Shown: piece after piece, positions 49,183 through 57,354 of the stretch
How positions within the stretch are numbered: position 1 is the first letter of the stretch
Layout: every line of letters starts with the position of its first letter
NCBI RefSeq assembly: GCF_003858395.1
Contig: NZ_QWEV01000005.1
Span: forward strand, 2,790,001 to 2,854,000
DNA from: Acidipila sp. EB88
GTDB taxonomy: Bacteria; Acidobacteriota; Terriglobia; Terriglobales; Acidobacteriaceae
Length of the DNA stretch: 64,000 nt
Direction of reading: 5' to 3'
The notes under the pieces: generated by a model
Seen by the model: only the letters and a program-made list of their open reading frames with translations
What the model was told of the DNA's origin: nothing
Database searches by the model: none
Program-made: the position numbers and the translations under genes

Positions 49183-49584
49183 ATGGCAACAGCAGCGACA
49201 GCCACAACGGCGGCCCCCGGGGCGCCGCTTTCCAATGAATTCAAGACGCCTGCACCTACGGCGGTCACGCTGACGCCCGCGGCAATCGCCAAGGTACGCG
49301 AGATCATGGCAACGCAGGATCCGATCCCGGCCGGTCTGCGCATGGGCGTGGTTGGCGGCGGATGCTCCGGCTTCCAGTACTCGATGTCGTTTGAAAATCA
49401 GGCAGGCATGATGGATAAGGTCCTGAGCTTCGAAGACCTTAAGGTCTTTGTCGATGCCACCTCGATGATGTACCTGAACGGCTGCGTTGTGGACTATGTC
49501 GAAACCCTGGAAGCGGCCGGTTTCAAGTTCGAAAACCCGACCGTGAAGAGCACCTGCGGTTGCGGTTCTTCGTTCAGCGTCTAG
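49183..49584 (+). CDS. Iron-sulfur cluster carrier, A-type (IscA/ErpA/HesB family)
   Basis: The 133-residue protein carries the three conserved cysteines of A-type carriers: GGCSGFQYSM (about residue 64) and STCGCGSSFSV at the end. The core begins VTLTPAAIAKVREIMATQD. It passes Fe-S clusters to target apoproteins in the cytosol. An Ala/Thr/Pro-rich N-terminal stretch of about 28 residues is longer than in IscA. GAGGGAG lies 8-14 nt before the ATG; an earlier in-frame start at 49126 seems too far. ErpA versus IscA cannot be told without a tree. A terminator follows the gene. Confidence 0.92.
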   Translation: MATAATATTAAPGAPLSNEFKTPAPTAVTLTPAAIAKVREIMATQDPIPAGLRMGVVGGGCSGFQYSMSFENQAGMMDKVLSFEDLKVFVDATSMMYLNGCVVDYVETLEAAGFKFENPTVKSTCGCGSSFSV

Positions 49585-49626
49585 CAGCACCGATCCATGC
49601 AAGACCTGTGTCGTCGGCAGGCTCAC

Positions 49627-49673
49627 GAGAAAGCCCGCTCCCGGTCCGTCTTGGACCAGGGCGGGCTTTTCTC
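49627..49673. terminator. Rho-independent terminator after the Fe-S carrier
   Basis: GAGAAAGCCCGC pairs with GCGGGCTTTTCTC (one bulged base), and an inner GGTCC/GGACC helix adds to the stem. CTTTTCTCATTCTC gives a T-rich tail on the plus strand. It also faces the end of the minus-strand pseudopilin gene (49712). Confidence 0.85.
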
Positions 49674-49711
49674 ATTCTCGTTCCAGGGGGACCAGGCTTC
49701 GTCCGCCCCGG

Positions 49712-51106
49712 CTAGTTGGGATTGCCGAAGCCGCCCGCGAACGGATCACTGCTGCCGCCGGATGAGCCCGAAGACCCGGATGAGCCGTTGGAGCCCGAAG
49801 ATGAGCCGGTAGGCGCGCCAGCCGAGCCGAACCCGCCGCCAAACGCCGAGCCTGAACTTCCGCTGGAGCTCCCGAAGCCCGTTGAAGAGCCGCTGGTCGT
49901 GCTGCCAAAGCCCGATGTCCCGGAACTGGAGCCGCTGAGCCCACTGGCCCCGCTGGAGGTACCGCTGACACTTGCGCCACTGGTACCCGCCCCGGCCAGC
50001 GCCTGTTCTTCCACGGGGTCGTACACAAACTCCCACTTGTTGTAGTGGTCCTGCAGCCGGAACGCGACCATGGAGGTTGTTTTTGCCGGGAGTGTGACCC
50101 CGATCACCGGCGCTCCCGCCGCACCGCTGCCACTTGTGCTGAGGCCCATCGCGCTGGTGCCGCTGGTGCCCGTCGTGCCCAGGCCGGTGAGGCCGCTTGC
50201 ACTGGTGGTGCCTGTGGCCGTGCTGTCGGTTGAGGAGCTGCCGAACCCTGAGCTCCCTGAGTTCGTGGAGGACGAGCTGCCCCCGAAGCCGGAACTGCCG
50301 CCGCCGAACCCGCTGCTGCTCCCGAACCCCGAACTGCTGCCGCCACTGCCACCGAACGCCGACCCGCCACTGCTGCTGGTGGCAGCGGAAGCGATCGAGG
50401 TACCCACGTTGCTGGCGCCTGCGATGGCGTACAGCCCCGCGGTGCCCGCACAGGGTGCCCCGCTGGTGGAGCTGGAGCCCGTGGTGCCACTGGTGCTGCC
50501 GCTCGTGCCGGTGGAGTTGCCAAAGCTGCTGCCGCCAAATCCTGAGCTGCTGCTGCTGTTGCTGCCGAAGCTGGAGCCACCGAAACCGGAACTGGAACTC
50601 GAACCGCCGAAACTGGAACCGCTGCTGCCGAACCCGCCGCTCGAGGATGCAGCGCTCGCCACCGAGGTCGCGCCTGCGATTGAGCTGGCACCCCCCACCG
50701 CGGAGAAGGGCTGCCCGAAGAAGCCCAGCGGGCACACGGTGGCTTCGCCCATGTGGATCAGCTTCCAGTCGGCTTTGCCGGTCATCGGGTCGAGATACTG
50801 TCGGCGCAGAAAGCGGATGTCGTTGGTCTTGACCAGCTGGTCAATCGAGGTGGGATAGGTGCTGAACTTCTTGTAGTAAAGCCGGATGGCGCGCTTGTAC
50901 TGCAGGCCGCGCTGCACTGCCTCAAGTTCCCGGTCATGCTGGATGGCAGCCGCGATGCGCGGCGCGGCGACCGCCAGCGAAAGCGTCACAAGCGCCACAA
51001 AAAAGATCACCGCCAGCAGGATGTAGCCATCTTCGTCGCGCTGCCCCGCTGCCGGGCGGAGGCCGGGGCGTCGGGCGGTCGCGATGCTGTGGCTGCTTGG
51101 CTTCAA
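49712..51106 (-). CDS. Pseudopilin-like protein with long Gly/Ser/Phe repeat domains
   Basis: The 464-residue protein has an N-terminal pilin-like segment, DGYILLAVIFFVALVTLSLA (about residues 26-45), then an alpha-helical stretch with RAIRLYYKKFSTYPTSIDQL and RRQYLDPMTGKADWKLIHMG, as in type II/IV pseudopilins. The prepilin site is atypical: Tyr-Ile follows the Gly and the usual Glu5 is missing. From about residue 140 it is dominated by degenerate GSSGFG / GGSSFG units, broken by a short conserved-looking part (VAFRLQDHYNKWEFVYDPVE, about 355-375). It starts with TTG and is the last gene of the gspF-to-pilO operon. Function of the repeats is unknown. Confidence 0.75.
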   Translation of the reverse strand: MKPSSHSIATARRPGLRPAAGQRDEDGYILLAVIFFVALVTLSLAVAAPRIAAAIQHDRELEAVQRGLQYKRAIRLYYKKFSTYPTSIDQLVKTNDIRFLRRQYLDPMTGKADWKLIHMGEATVCPLGFFGQPFSAVGGASSIAGATSVASAASSSGGFGSSGSSFGGSSSSSGFGGSSFGSNSSSSSGFGGSSFGNSTGTSGSTSGTTGSSSTSGAPCAGTAGLYAIAGASNVGTSIASAATSSSGGSAFGGSGGSSSGFGSSSGFGGGSSGFGGSSSSTNSGSSGFGSSSTDSTATGTTSASGLTGLGTTGTSGTSAMGLSTSGSGAAGAPVIGVTLPAKTTSMVAFRLQDHYNKWEFVYDPVEEQALAGAGTSGASVSGTSSGASGLSGSSSGTSGFGSTTSGSSTGFGSSSGSSGSAFGGGFGSAGAPTGSSSGSNGSSGSSGSSGGSSDPFAGGFGNPN

Positions 51107-51168
51107 GTCTGAAACTCGTGTGCGATCGATCCGTGTGGTGGCTGCGTTGATGAGCCGGGACCAGGATT

Positions 51169-51792
51169 TTAGTTCTGGACCAGGGGCAGCGACTGGGTGT
51201 CGTGGTACGGCAGGTCTTCCACGTCGACGGAAAAGGGCCCGATCCGGACCACGCGATAGCGATGGCTCACCACGTCACCCTCGGAGGCGACAAACACGTC
51301 ATCCCCATGGAGAAAGAAAGCCTTGCGCGTGCCGTTCCTGCGTGCGGAGTAGCCGAAAAAGCGCAGGTCGATCGCGGGTGGCGGGGGCGGCCCGGTGTTG
51401 ACGGCAGCAGCCATTACCATGGAAGGGCGAACCGGCGCCTTGACCTTCTCGATCGCGATAGCAGCGGTGGGTGCGGCGGAGTTCTGCGCGAAGATGTTGC
51501 GGCCGCTGCCCGCGTAAAGATAGTTCTCGTTCTCCGCCATCAACTCCGGGTGCAGTGCCGGGTCCAGGTTGCTGCTGCTGGTCGTGGGAGACATTCCGGC
51601 GGCAGGAGCCGAACGAGCCGGAGCAGGCGCACTTGCCAGGGCCGCCGGGCGAACCGGCACGGCAGGCGGCGGTGGCGTGGGCGTGCCGCCGAAGATGGTC
51701 TTGAAAGCAAGCACGAGCACTACGAGCCCCAGCGACGCAGCAATCGCTACTTTTTTCTTGTCGTCGGTGCCTACCCCTTTGAGCTGAGCCAT
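51169..51792 (-). CDS. PilP/GspC-like inner-membrane protein of the filament operon
   Basis: The 207-residue protein has a short cytoplasmic start, one membrane helix (VAIAASLGLVVLVLAFKTIF, about residues 15-34), a Pro/Ala linker and a compact C-terminal domain. The latter includes NYLYAGSGRNIFAQ and RFFGYSARRNGTRKAFFLHG, then a beta-rich GDVVSHRYRVVRIGPFSVDV. The layout resembles GspC/PilP proteins, which connect the inner-membrane platform to the secretin. It follows pilO with a 1-bp overlap. Assignment rests on layout, position and size rather than a strong motif. Confidence 0.65.
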   Translation of the reverse strand: MAQLKGVGTDDKKKVAIAASLGLVVLVLAFKTIFGGTPTPPPPAVPVRPAALASAPAPARSAPAAGMSPTTSSSNLDPALHPELMAENENYLYAGSGRNIFAQNSAAPTAAIAIEKVKAPVRPSMVMAAAVNTGPPPPPAIDLRFFGYSARRNGTRKAFFLHGDDVFVASEGDVVSHRYRVVRIGPFSVDVEDLPYHDTQSLPLVQN

Positions 51793-52430
51793 TACTCTTC
51801 CTCTCCCGAGCCGGTGCTGCCGCCGCCGGCTTCTCCGGCGCGGCTCGCGGACTGCAGCACGGCGGCGGTGGCCGCATCCTGGCGCATGTAGGTGGTCAGG
51901 CGCACACGCAGATTGACCAGTCCACCCTGCTGCCCGGTCAGCGTAATGGAGCGGATGATGAAGAAGGAGTGGTTCTTGTCGCGCTCCACGTCATTGATGA
52001 AGTGCATGATCTGCCCGTACTCACCCGAAACATTCGCTTCGACGCGCAACTCCAGCAAGCCGGGGATTGCAGGCGCCGGAGTGTAGCTCGCGCGACTGAG
52101 ACGCACGTGGTTGCGGCTGGTCAGCGTACCAAGCTCTGCCAGCATCTCGCTGTCCGAGACTGGAATGCGGTTAGCGACAAAGGCATCGGCGGCACGACGC
52201 GAGGTGCTGAGCTGCGCTGGCAGCGCCTGGATGTGCTCCGCCTGTGCCTGCAAGTGTCCGTACGTGGCCATGTCGGCGCTGTACTGGGCGGACTGGTCGC
52301 TGTGAGAGCGCTCCCATGCGACGATCAGGCGCGTGGCCAGCACAAGGTCAAACAGCAGCAGCGCACCCACAATGGCCAGGTGCACGTTGAGCTGGGTAAT
52401 GGCCTGCGAAACGAGGGTGCGACGTGCCAT
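51792..52430 (-). CDS. pilO: PilO-like type IV pilus alignment protein
   Basis: The 212-residue protein has a short cytoplasmic start, one membrane helix (LNVHLAIVGALLLFDLVLAT), a coiled region, and a ferredoxin-like C-terminal domain with VSGEYGQIMHFINDVERDKN, a PilO landmark, followed by FFIIRSITLTGQQGGLVNLR. PilO pairs with PilN in the periplasm and aligns the pilus machine. It overlaps pilN by 1 bp and the next gene by 1 bp. A Gly/Ser/Glu-rich tail ends the protein. Confidence 0.85.
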   Translation of the reverse strand: MARRTLVSQAITQLNVHLAIVGALLLFDLVLATRLIVAWERSHSDQSAQYSADMATYGHLQAQAEHIQALPAQLSTSRRAADAFVANRIPVSDSEMLAELGTLTSRNHVRLSRASYTPAPAIPGLLELRVEANVSGEYGQIMHFINDVERDKNHSFFIIRSITLTGQQGGLVNLRVRLTTYMRQDAATAAVLQSASRAGEAGGGSTGSGEEE

Positions 52431-53218
52431 CAGCGGCCTCCCACGGGTGTGCCCGGCAGGCTGCGGGTCGCGGCAGGGTGCCGCCGCGAACGCAGGGTTC
52501 TGGACGCGCCGGCGGGGTCAGGGTTGGTCAACTGGGCTTCCGGGCTTGCTGTCGCGGCCGCGGCAGCCGACGTCTTCCCGGCCGCGGAGTGCGAGTTGGG
52601 CAGCGGGCGATAGTCCGCGAGAATGTCGAAGTTCACATCGTTGGCACCTGCGGGCAGTGCGCCGGGGGCAGTGCTGACCGAGACCTGCCGGGCATTGCCG
52701 CCGCCATTCTGGTTGGCAAGGGCTTCCGTAACCAGCCGGGGGGCCACGAAGTGGCGAGAGTGCTCAAGATTATGGATCACGTCGACCGCGCGGTCGCGAC
52801 CTCCGGTCACCCGCATCCGGATCACCACGTGTCCGTCAGGGGAAACGACCGGGTCGATCGCCTGCACCTGCACCCCTGCGGGCAGCACGCTTTCCAGGTC
52901 GATCATGGTGGCAGTCCACGAAAAAGCCTTGCGGCGGAACAGGTCGTTCAGAAAGGCGGAAGCATTCAGCACGTTGGCATTGGGACCCTGCAGCGCCAGC
53001 GCCTGAGCAGCAGTCTGCTGCCGGCGCAGCAGCGCGATGTTGCTCTCGAGCTGGTTGACCCGGGCCTCGGCCAGCCGCGCCTTGGTCTCCTCGGTGTGCA
53101 CCACCAGCAGCATGGGCAGGGCAAGCACCGCCAGGCCGACGGCAAGCACCCGCAGCCGCGCGTAGACCGGGCGAAGCTCGATGTAGGGCCGTGTCGCGAG
53201 ATTGAGGTTGATATTCAT
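52430..53218 (-). CDS. pilN: PilN-like type IV pilus alignment protein
   Basis: The 262-residue protein starts MNINLNLATRPYIELRPVY, the short NINLA-type motif that binds PilM in the cytoplasm. One membrane helix follows (VLAVGLAVLALPMLLVV), then a helical coiled segment, and a periplasmic domain with MIDLESVLPAGVQVQAIDPV. A long Ala/Ser/Arg-rich tail (about 60 residues) is atypical. It overlaps pilM by 4 bp (ATGA) and pilO by 1 bp. The order pilM-pilN-pilO is the classic one. Confidence 0.88.
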   Translation of the reverse strand: MNINLNLATRPYIELRPVYARLRVLAVGLAVLALPMLLVVHTEETKARLAEARVNQLESNIALLRRQQTAAQALALQGPNANVLNASAFLNDLFRRKAFSWTATMIDLESVLPAGVQVQAIDPVVSPDGHVVIRMRVTGGRDRAVDVIHNLEHSRHFVAPRLVTEALANQNGGGNARQVSVSTAPGALPAGANDVNFDILADYRPLPNSHSAAGKTSAAAAATASPEAQLTNPDPAGASRTLRSRRHPAATRSLPGTPVGGR

Positions 53219-54219
53219 GCGTTGAGAAGGGCTCCGGTCACAGGGGCAAGCATGGAGCGCGGCACGGTCCTGGAAGGCAGTTCAGGCGTCGGCCCGAGCT
53301 CGCGCACCGCGATGGTCGGCTCACCCAGCATGGCATGGAACGCTTCGGCAGTGCCGGGCCCGATGTAAAACAGCTCCGAGGCGGCGGTAGCCAGGGTGTC
53401 TTCAAAGTAGGCTAGGGCGACCGAGACGCCGCGCCGGATGTCCTCGGCCTCTTCGCGCTCGCGGATCTCGGGGCTGCGCGGCAGGCGCAGCGGCGCGCCG
53501 GGCTGCTCGTCCGGGTTTTCCAGGCTGTCCAGTCCGCTGAAGTCGAGCGCGCGATGCAGCAGCAGTTCCTGCCCACGCAGGATGGTCGTGGTCAGCGTCG
53601 TGCCATTGTGGTTGACCAGCAGCGCGGGCTCTGCGCCCAGCAGCGGCGTCGCGGCGAGAGTGCTGGGCAGCACCACCCCCGGGATAAAGCCTGCCTCGCG
53701 CACCACGCTTTCGTACTCCAGCAGCACGTCGCGCGGGATCACCACGACCAGGACCCGAACTCCCTCGGCGCTTGTGCCCATCACCTGCCAGGTGACGGCG
53801 GCATCGTCCGATTCAAAAGGGACCAGCTTGCGCAGGCGGAAGCGCAGGATGGCAAGCGCTTCCGCGCGCTTGGACGGCAGGGCGTCGAAGTCGAGCAGCA
53901 GCACGCGCACCGTGGCATCCGGCACGATCAGCGTGAGGGCGCGATTCGCCGGGAGGCTGCGACCGCCGGGTAGCGGCCTGCCCCGCTCCGCAACAGAGGT
54001 GATGGCGGAGCGCAGCGCAGCGACCACCGCCGGGCGATCCAGCACGTTGGGTGACTTCCAGCCCGGCTGGAGGGCCGTGGCGGCCAACGGCGCGAACTGC
54101 GTGGCCAGTCCACTCGACGAGTCCTGGCGCGCGGCAAGCACGCCATACGGCGAGATCTCGCAGGCCATGGCCGGGCGCAGCGAGATGCCGGGGAACAGCA
54201 GCGGCAGCTTCTCAAGCAT
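53215..54219 (-). CDS. pilM: PilM-like actin-fold pilus protein
   Basis: The 334-residue protein looks like the FtsA/PilM actin-like fold. It has an N-terminal strand set (ACEISPYGVLAARQDSSSGL), RFRLRKLVPFESDDAAVTWQ, which is a PilM-type landmark, and EDTLATAASELFYIGPGTAE near the end. The ATP-binding loops are not clearly conserved by eye. PilM sits on the cytoplasmic face and links PilN to the ATPase. gspE ends 57 bp before its start, and pilN overlaps its stop by 4 bp. The call rests mainly on position plus these motifs. Confidence 0.8.
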   Translation of the reverse strand: MLEKLPLLFPGISLRPAMACEISPYGVLAARQDSSSGLATQFAPLAATALQPGWKSPNVLDRPAVVAALRSAITSVAERGRPLPGGRSLPANRALTLIVPDATVRVLLLDFDALPSKRAEALAILRFRLRKLVPFESDDAAVTWQVMGTSAEGVRVLVVVIPRDVLLEYESVVREAGFIPGVVLPSTLAATPLLGAEPALLVNHNGTTLTTTILRGQELLLHRALDFSGLDSLENPDEQPGAPLRLPRSPEIREREEAEDIRRGVSVALAYFEDTLATAASELFYIGPGTAEAFHAMLGEPTIAVRELGPTPELPSRTVPRSMLAPVTGALLNA

Positions 54220-54276
54220 GGGCTAGGCTCCACCTTGAACGAGCAGGCGCGGGTTGTGAGGCGTTTGAAGACTGCA

Positions 54277-55923
54277 CTAGCGTCCGGCCTCGATAAATGT
54301 CACCTTGTTGATTTCCTTCAATGTGGTCAGGCCGCGCCGCACGCGGTCCAGCGCCGACTCCCGCAGGAACTGCATACCCTCTGCCTGGGCCAGCTTGCGC
54401 ACCTCGGAGGCGGGCTTCTTCTCGAGAATCATCTCGCGGATCGGGTCGGTGAGGTCAAGCAGTTCGTGGATCGCAGTTCGCCCGCGGTAGCCGGTGCCCC
54501 CGCACTCCACGCAGCCTCGCCCTTCCTTGAAGGGGAACCCGCGCCACTCGTTCGGGTCGAGCCCCGAGAGGTCGAGCTCCGCGTCGGTGTAAGTGGTGGT
54601 GTACACGCAGTGTTCGCAGATCATGCGCACCAGCCGCTGCGCCAGGATGCAGTTGAGCGCGGAGACGAAGTTGTAGGCCTCGACGCCCATGTTGAGGAAG
54701 CGGCCCAGCACGTCGACGACGTTGTTGGCGTGCACGGTGGTGAAGACGAGGTGACCAGTCAGCGCGGAGTTGATCGCGATCTGCGCGGTCTCCTGGTCAC
54801 GGATCTCGCCGACCAGGATCTTGTCGGGATCGTGGCGCAGGATGGAGCGGAGACCGCGCGCGAAGGTGAGTCCCTTTTTCTCGTTGACTGGGATCTGCGT
54901 GATGCCGCGGATCTGGTACTCGACCGGGTCCTCGATGGTGATGATCTTGTCTTCGTCGGACTTGATCTCGTTGAGCGCGGCATACAGTGTCGTGGTCTTG
55001 CCGGAACCCGTCGGACCGGTGACCAGCACCATGCCGTACGGCTCCCGAATGTACCGGCGGAAGCGGCGGAGATCGTCTTCGCCGAAGCCGACCACGTCCA
55101 GCGTGAGCGACTTGAACTTCTCCGACATCGACTCCTTGTCGAGCACACGAAGCACGGCATTTTCGCCGTGCACAGTCGGCATGATGGAGACGCGGAAGTC
55201 GATGAGGCGGCCCTTGTAGCGGACACGGAAACGGCCATCCTGCGGAACGCGGCGCTCGGCGATGTCGAGCTCGCTCATGACCTTGATACGCGACAGGATG
55301 GTCTGGTGGTGCTCGCGGGCAATCGGCGCCATGGCGGGGTGCAGCACGCCATCGATGCGGTACTTCACGATCAACTGGTCGTCGTAGGTCTCGATGTGGA
55401 CGTCGGAGGCGCGGCGCTCGAGCGCGGTGAAGATGGTGGTGTCGACCAGCCGGATGATCGGGCTGATGTCTTCTTCCGAGGTCAGCTTCTCGATTGTGAT
55501 GGACTCGTCGTCCTGGTCGTTGATCGCGACCACGTCGAAGGTGAGGCCCTCAGTGGCTTCGTCAAGCACGCGCTGCGACTGCTCGGTCTTCTTGAGCAGG
55601 TCGTTGATCTGCGAGAGCGTGGCCACGCGGGTGAGCAGGCGCTGGCCCAGCAGGCTCGAGATTTCGTCGAGCACCATCAGCCGGCTCGGGTCCGAAACCG
55701 CGATCACCAGGCGATCTTCGAGCTGCTCGATCGGCACGAAGTTGTAGCGGAACATCATGTCGACGGGCACGGATCGGAACAGGTCGTGCTGGATGCGGAA
55801 GTTCTTCAGATCCACAAACTCGCAGCGGTAGCGTCGCGCAAGCATCTGCGCGTGCGCTGTCTCGTCGAGCTCGATGGGCGGCACGGGAAGGATGGGAACG
55901 GTGAGGATGGGGGCTTCAGCCAT
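54277..55923 (-). CDS. gspE: Filament assembly ATPase, GspE/PilB family
   Basis: The 548-residue protein has an N-terminal GspE/MshEN-type domain (LARRYRCEFVDLKNFRIQHD), Walker A VTGPTGSGKTTTLYAAL (about residue 305), the Walker B region ILVGEIRDQETAQIAINSAL, and a four-cysteine zinc site (ICEHCVYT...GCVECGGTGYRGR, about 440-485). It powers extension of type IV pili or type II pseudopili. It belongs to the gspF-gspE-pilM-pilN-pilO operon. No retraction ATPase (PilT) is in the window, so whether the filament retracts is open. The N-terminal domain of some relatives binds c-di-GMP; that cannot be judged here. Confidence 0.96.
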   Translation of the reverse strand: MAEAPILTVPILPVPPIELDETAHAQMLARRYRCEFVDLKNFRIQHDLFRSVPVDMMFRYNFVPIEQLEDRLVIAVSDPSRLMVLDEISSLLGQRLLTRVATLSQINDLLKKTEQSQRVLDEATEGLTFDVVAINDQDDESITIEKLTSEEDISPIIRLVDTTIFTALERRASDVHIETYDDQLIVKYRIDGVLHPAMAPIAREHHQTILSRIKVMSELDIAERRVPQDGRFRVRYKGRLIDFRVSIMPTVHGENAVLRVLDKESMSEKFKSLTLDVVGFGEDDLRRFRRYIREPYGMVLVTGPTGSGKTTTLYAALNEIKSDEDKIITIEDPVEYQIRGITQIPVNEKKGLTFARGLRSILRHDPDKILVGEIRDQETAQIAINSALTGHLVFTTVHANNVVDVLGRFLNMGVEAYNFVSALNCILAQRLVRMICEHCVYTTTYTDAELDLSGLDPNEWRGFPFKEGRGCVECGGTGYRGRTAIHELLDLTDPIREMILEKKPASEVRKLAQAEGMQFLRESALDRVRRGLTTLKEINKVTFIEAGR

Positions 55924-55979
55924 AACGGATTTCCGGGGACCTGGGCTACTTTAGCTCGCCACACGTACGAGGAGCGAGG

Positions 55980-57182
55980 CTAGTGTTGCTGCTGGAAGTT
56001 ACTGGCGTTCCCGAGCGAGAAGATCGGCAGGTAAAGCGCGATGAGGATGATGACGACGACGATGCCCATGACGATCAGGATGGCGGGTTCGATCAGGGCG
56101 AGCGAGGCGGTGAGGGCGGTCTGCACGTCCTCTTCAAAGAACTCGGCGACGGAGTTGAGCATCTGGGGCAGTGCGCCGGTGGACTCACCGACCTCGATCA
56201 TTTCGGTCGAAAGAGCGGGGAAGACGCCGGTCTTGTTGAGGCTGGTCGAAAGTCCCTTGCCCTCGCGGACGCTGGTGACCGACTGGAACACCGACCTCGA
56301 GATGCGCGACGACGAGATCGACCGGGCGGCTGTTTCAAGCGACGGCACGAGTGGCAGGCCGCCGGTGAGCAGGGTCGAGAGCGTACGGGCAAACAGCGCC
56401 ACCTGATATTTGAGCCAGATCGACCCAAACACCGGGAGCTTGATGCGGATCAGGTCGATCGTATCCGCGCCCTTGGGGCTCTTGCTCCAGCGGAACAGCC
56501 CGTAACCGACCAGCACGAGCACCGGCAGCACGTAGAAAAAGTAATGCTGGGCAGCCTTGCCGAAGGCCAGCAGGCCGAGGGTGAGCGCGGGCAGCTTGGT
56601 GCCGACCTGGTCGTAAAGCGTGGCGAACTGCGGCACCACGAAGGTGATCAGGAAGACGAACAGGCCGAAAACCAGGGAGATCAAGAGGGCCGGGTAGATC
56701 AGCGAGGCCTGCAGCTTTTTGCGGAAGGTCAGCGAGATGCGCTGGAAGGACAGGTAGCGGCCCAGCACCTCTTCGAGGTTGCCGGAGCGCTCGCCAGCCA
56801 GCAGCGTCACCGTATAGATAAGGGGGAAGCCGCCCTGCGCCTCAAATGCGGCCGAGATGGACTCGCCCTGCTTGACGCGCTCGGCGACATTCTGGAGCTG
56901 CGCAGCGAAGGCCGGGTTTTTCTGGCTCTTGGCCAGCATGTCGAGCGAGCCGAGGATGGGAAGGCCGGCACGCACCAGCGTCAGGAACTGCTGGTTGAAG
57001 ACCAGGAAGGTTTCGAGCTTGGCTTTCTTCTGCCGGCCGGCAAAGCCGCGCGGCTTCACCGACAGCACGTGGTAGCCGGCCTGGGTGTAGCGCAGGCGCA
57101 GCTCATCCGCAGACGCGGCAGCCTGTACCTGCTCCTGCGTCCGTCCCCGCTCGTCCGTGAGTTTGACCAGAAACTCAGCCAT
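55980..57182 (-). CDS. gspF: Filament assembly platform protein, GspF/PilC family
   Basis: The 400-residue protein has two repeated helical cytoplasmic domains and three membrane segments. Landmarks are FNQQFLTLVRAGLPILGSLD, AGERSGNLEEVLGRYLSFQR, IYPALLISLVFGLFVFLITF, and later PALSTEMIEVGESTGALPQM and ILIVMGIVVVIILIALYLPI. It is the inner-membrane platform on which pilins are assembled, driven by the ATPase encoded 57 bp downstream. As the first gene of the filament operon, its promoter should lie in the 170 bp upstream, before the YCF48-like gene ends. Confidence 0.96.
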   Translation of the reverse strand: MAEFLVKLTDERGRTQEQVQAAASADELRLRYTQAGYHVLSVKPRGFAGRQKKAKLETFLVFNQQFLTLVRAGLPILGSLDMLAKSQKNPAFAAQLQNVAERVKQGESISAAFEAQGGFPLIYTVTLLAGERSGNLEEVLGRYLSFQRISLTFRKKLQASLIYPALLISLVFGLFVFLITFVVPQFATLYDQVGTKLPALTLGLLAFGKAAQHYFFYVLPVLVLVGYGLFRWSKSPKGADTIDLIRIKLPVFGSIWLKYQVALFARTLSTLLTGGLPLVPSLETAARSISSSRISRSVFQSVTSVREGKGLSTSLNKTGVFPALSTEMIEVGESTGALPQMLNSVAEFFEEDVQTALTASLALIEPAILIVMGIVVVIILIALYLPIFSLGNASNFQQQH

Positions 57183-57354
57183 GCCGCGTGTGCCGCACCT
57201 TGCAAGGCTGCGGGTCGATCTCCTGTCCGTTTTTCGCTAGGGTAACAGGTCCATCCGGAGGCCCCGCCTCTCCTCGCGTGAAGGCCCTGTCTCACCTATA
57301 GACGTTGCGCAATCGATTCGGTGGGCAGAAGGTGCAGGTCGGATTACCGAGGTA

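Noticed and set aside
49746..50735. Gln/Arg-rich frame within the pseudopilin repeats
   Set aside because: It is a frame-shifted reading of the GSSGFG repeat DNA, which yields repetitive QFRLRQQ-type sequence in another frame.
54235..55983. Plus-strand frame of 582 codons opposite gspE
   Set aside because: Antisense to the Walker motifs and zinc site of a secure ATPase gene; composition dominated by His, Asp, Val and Arg.
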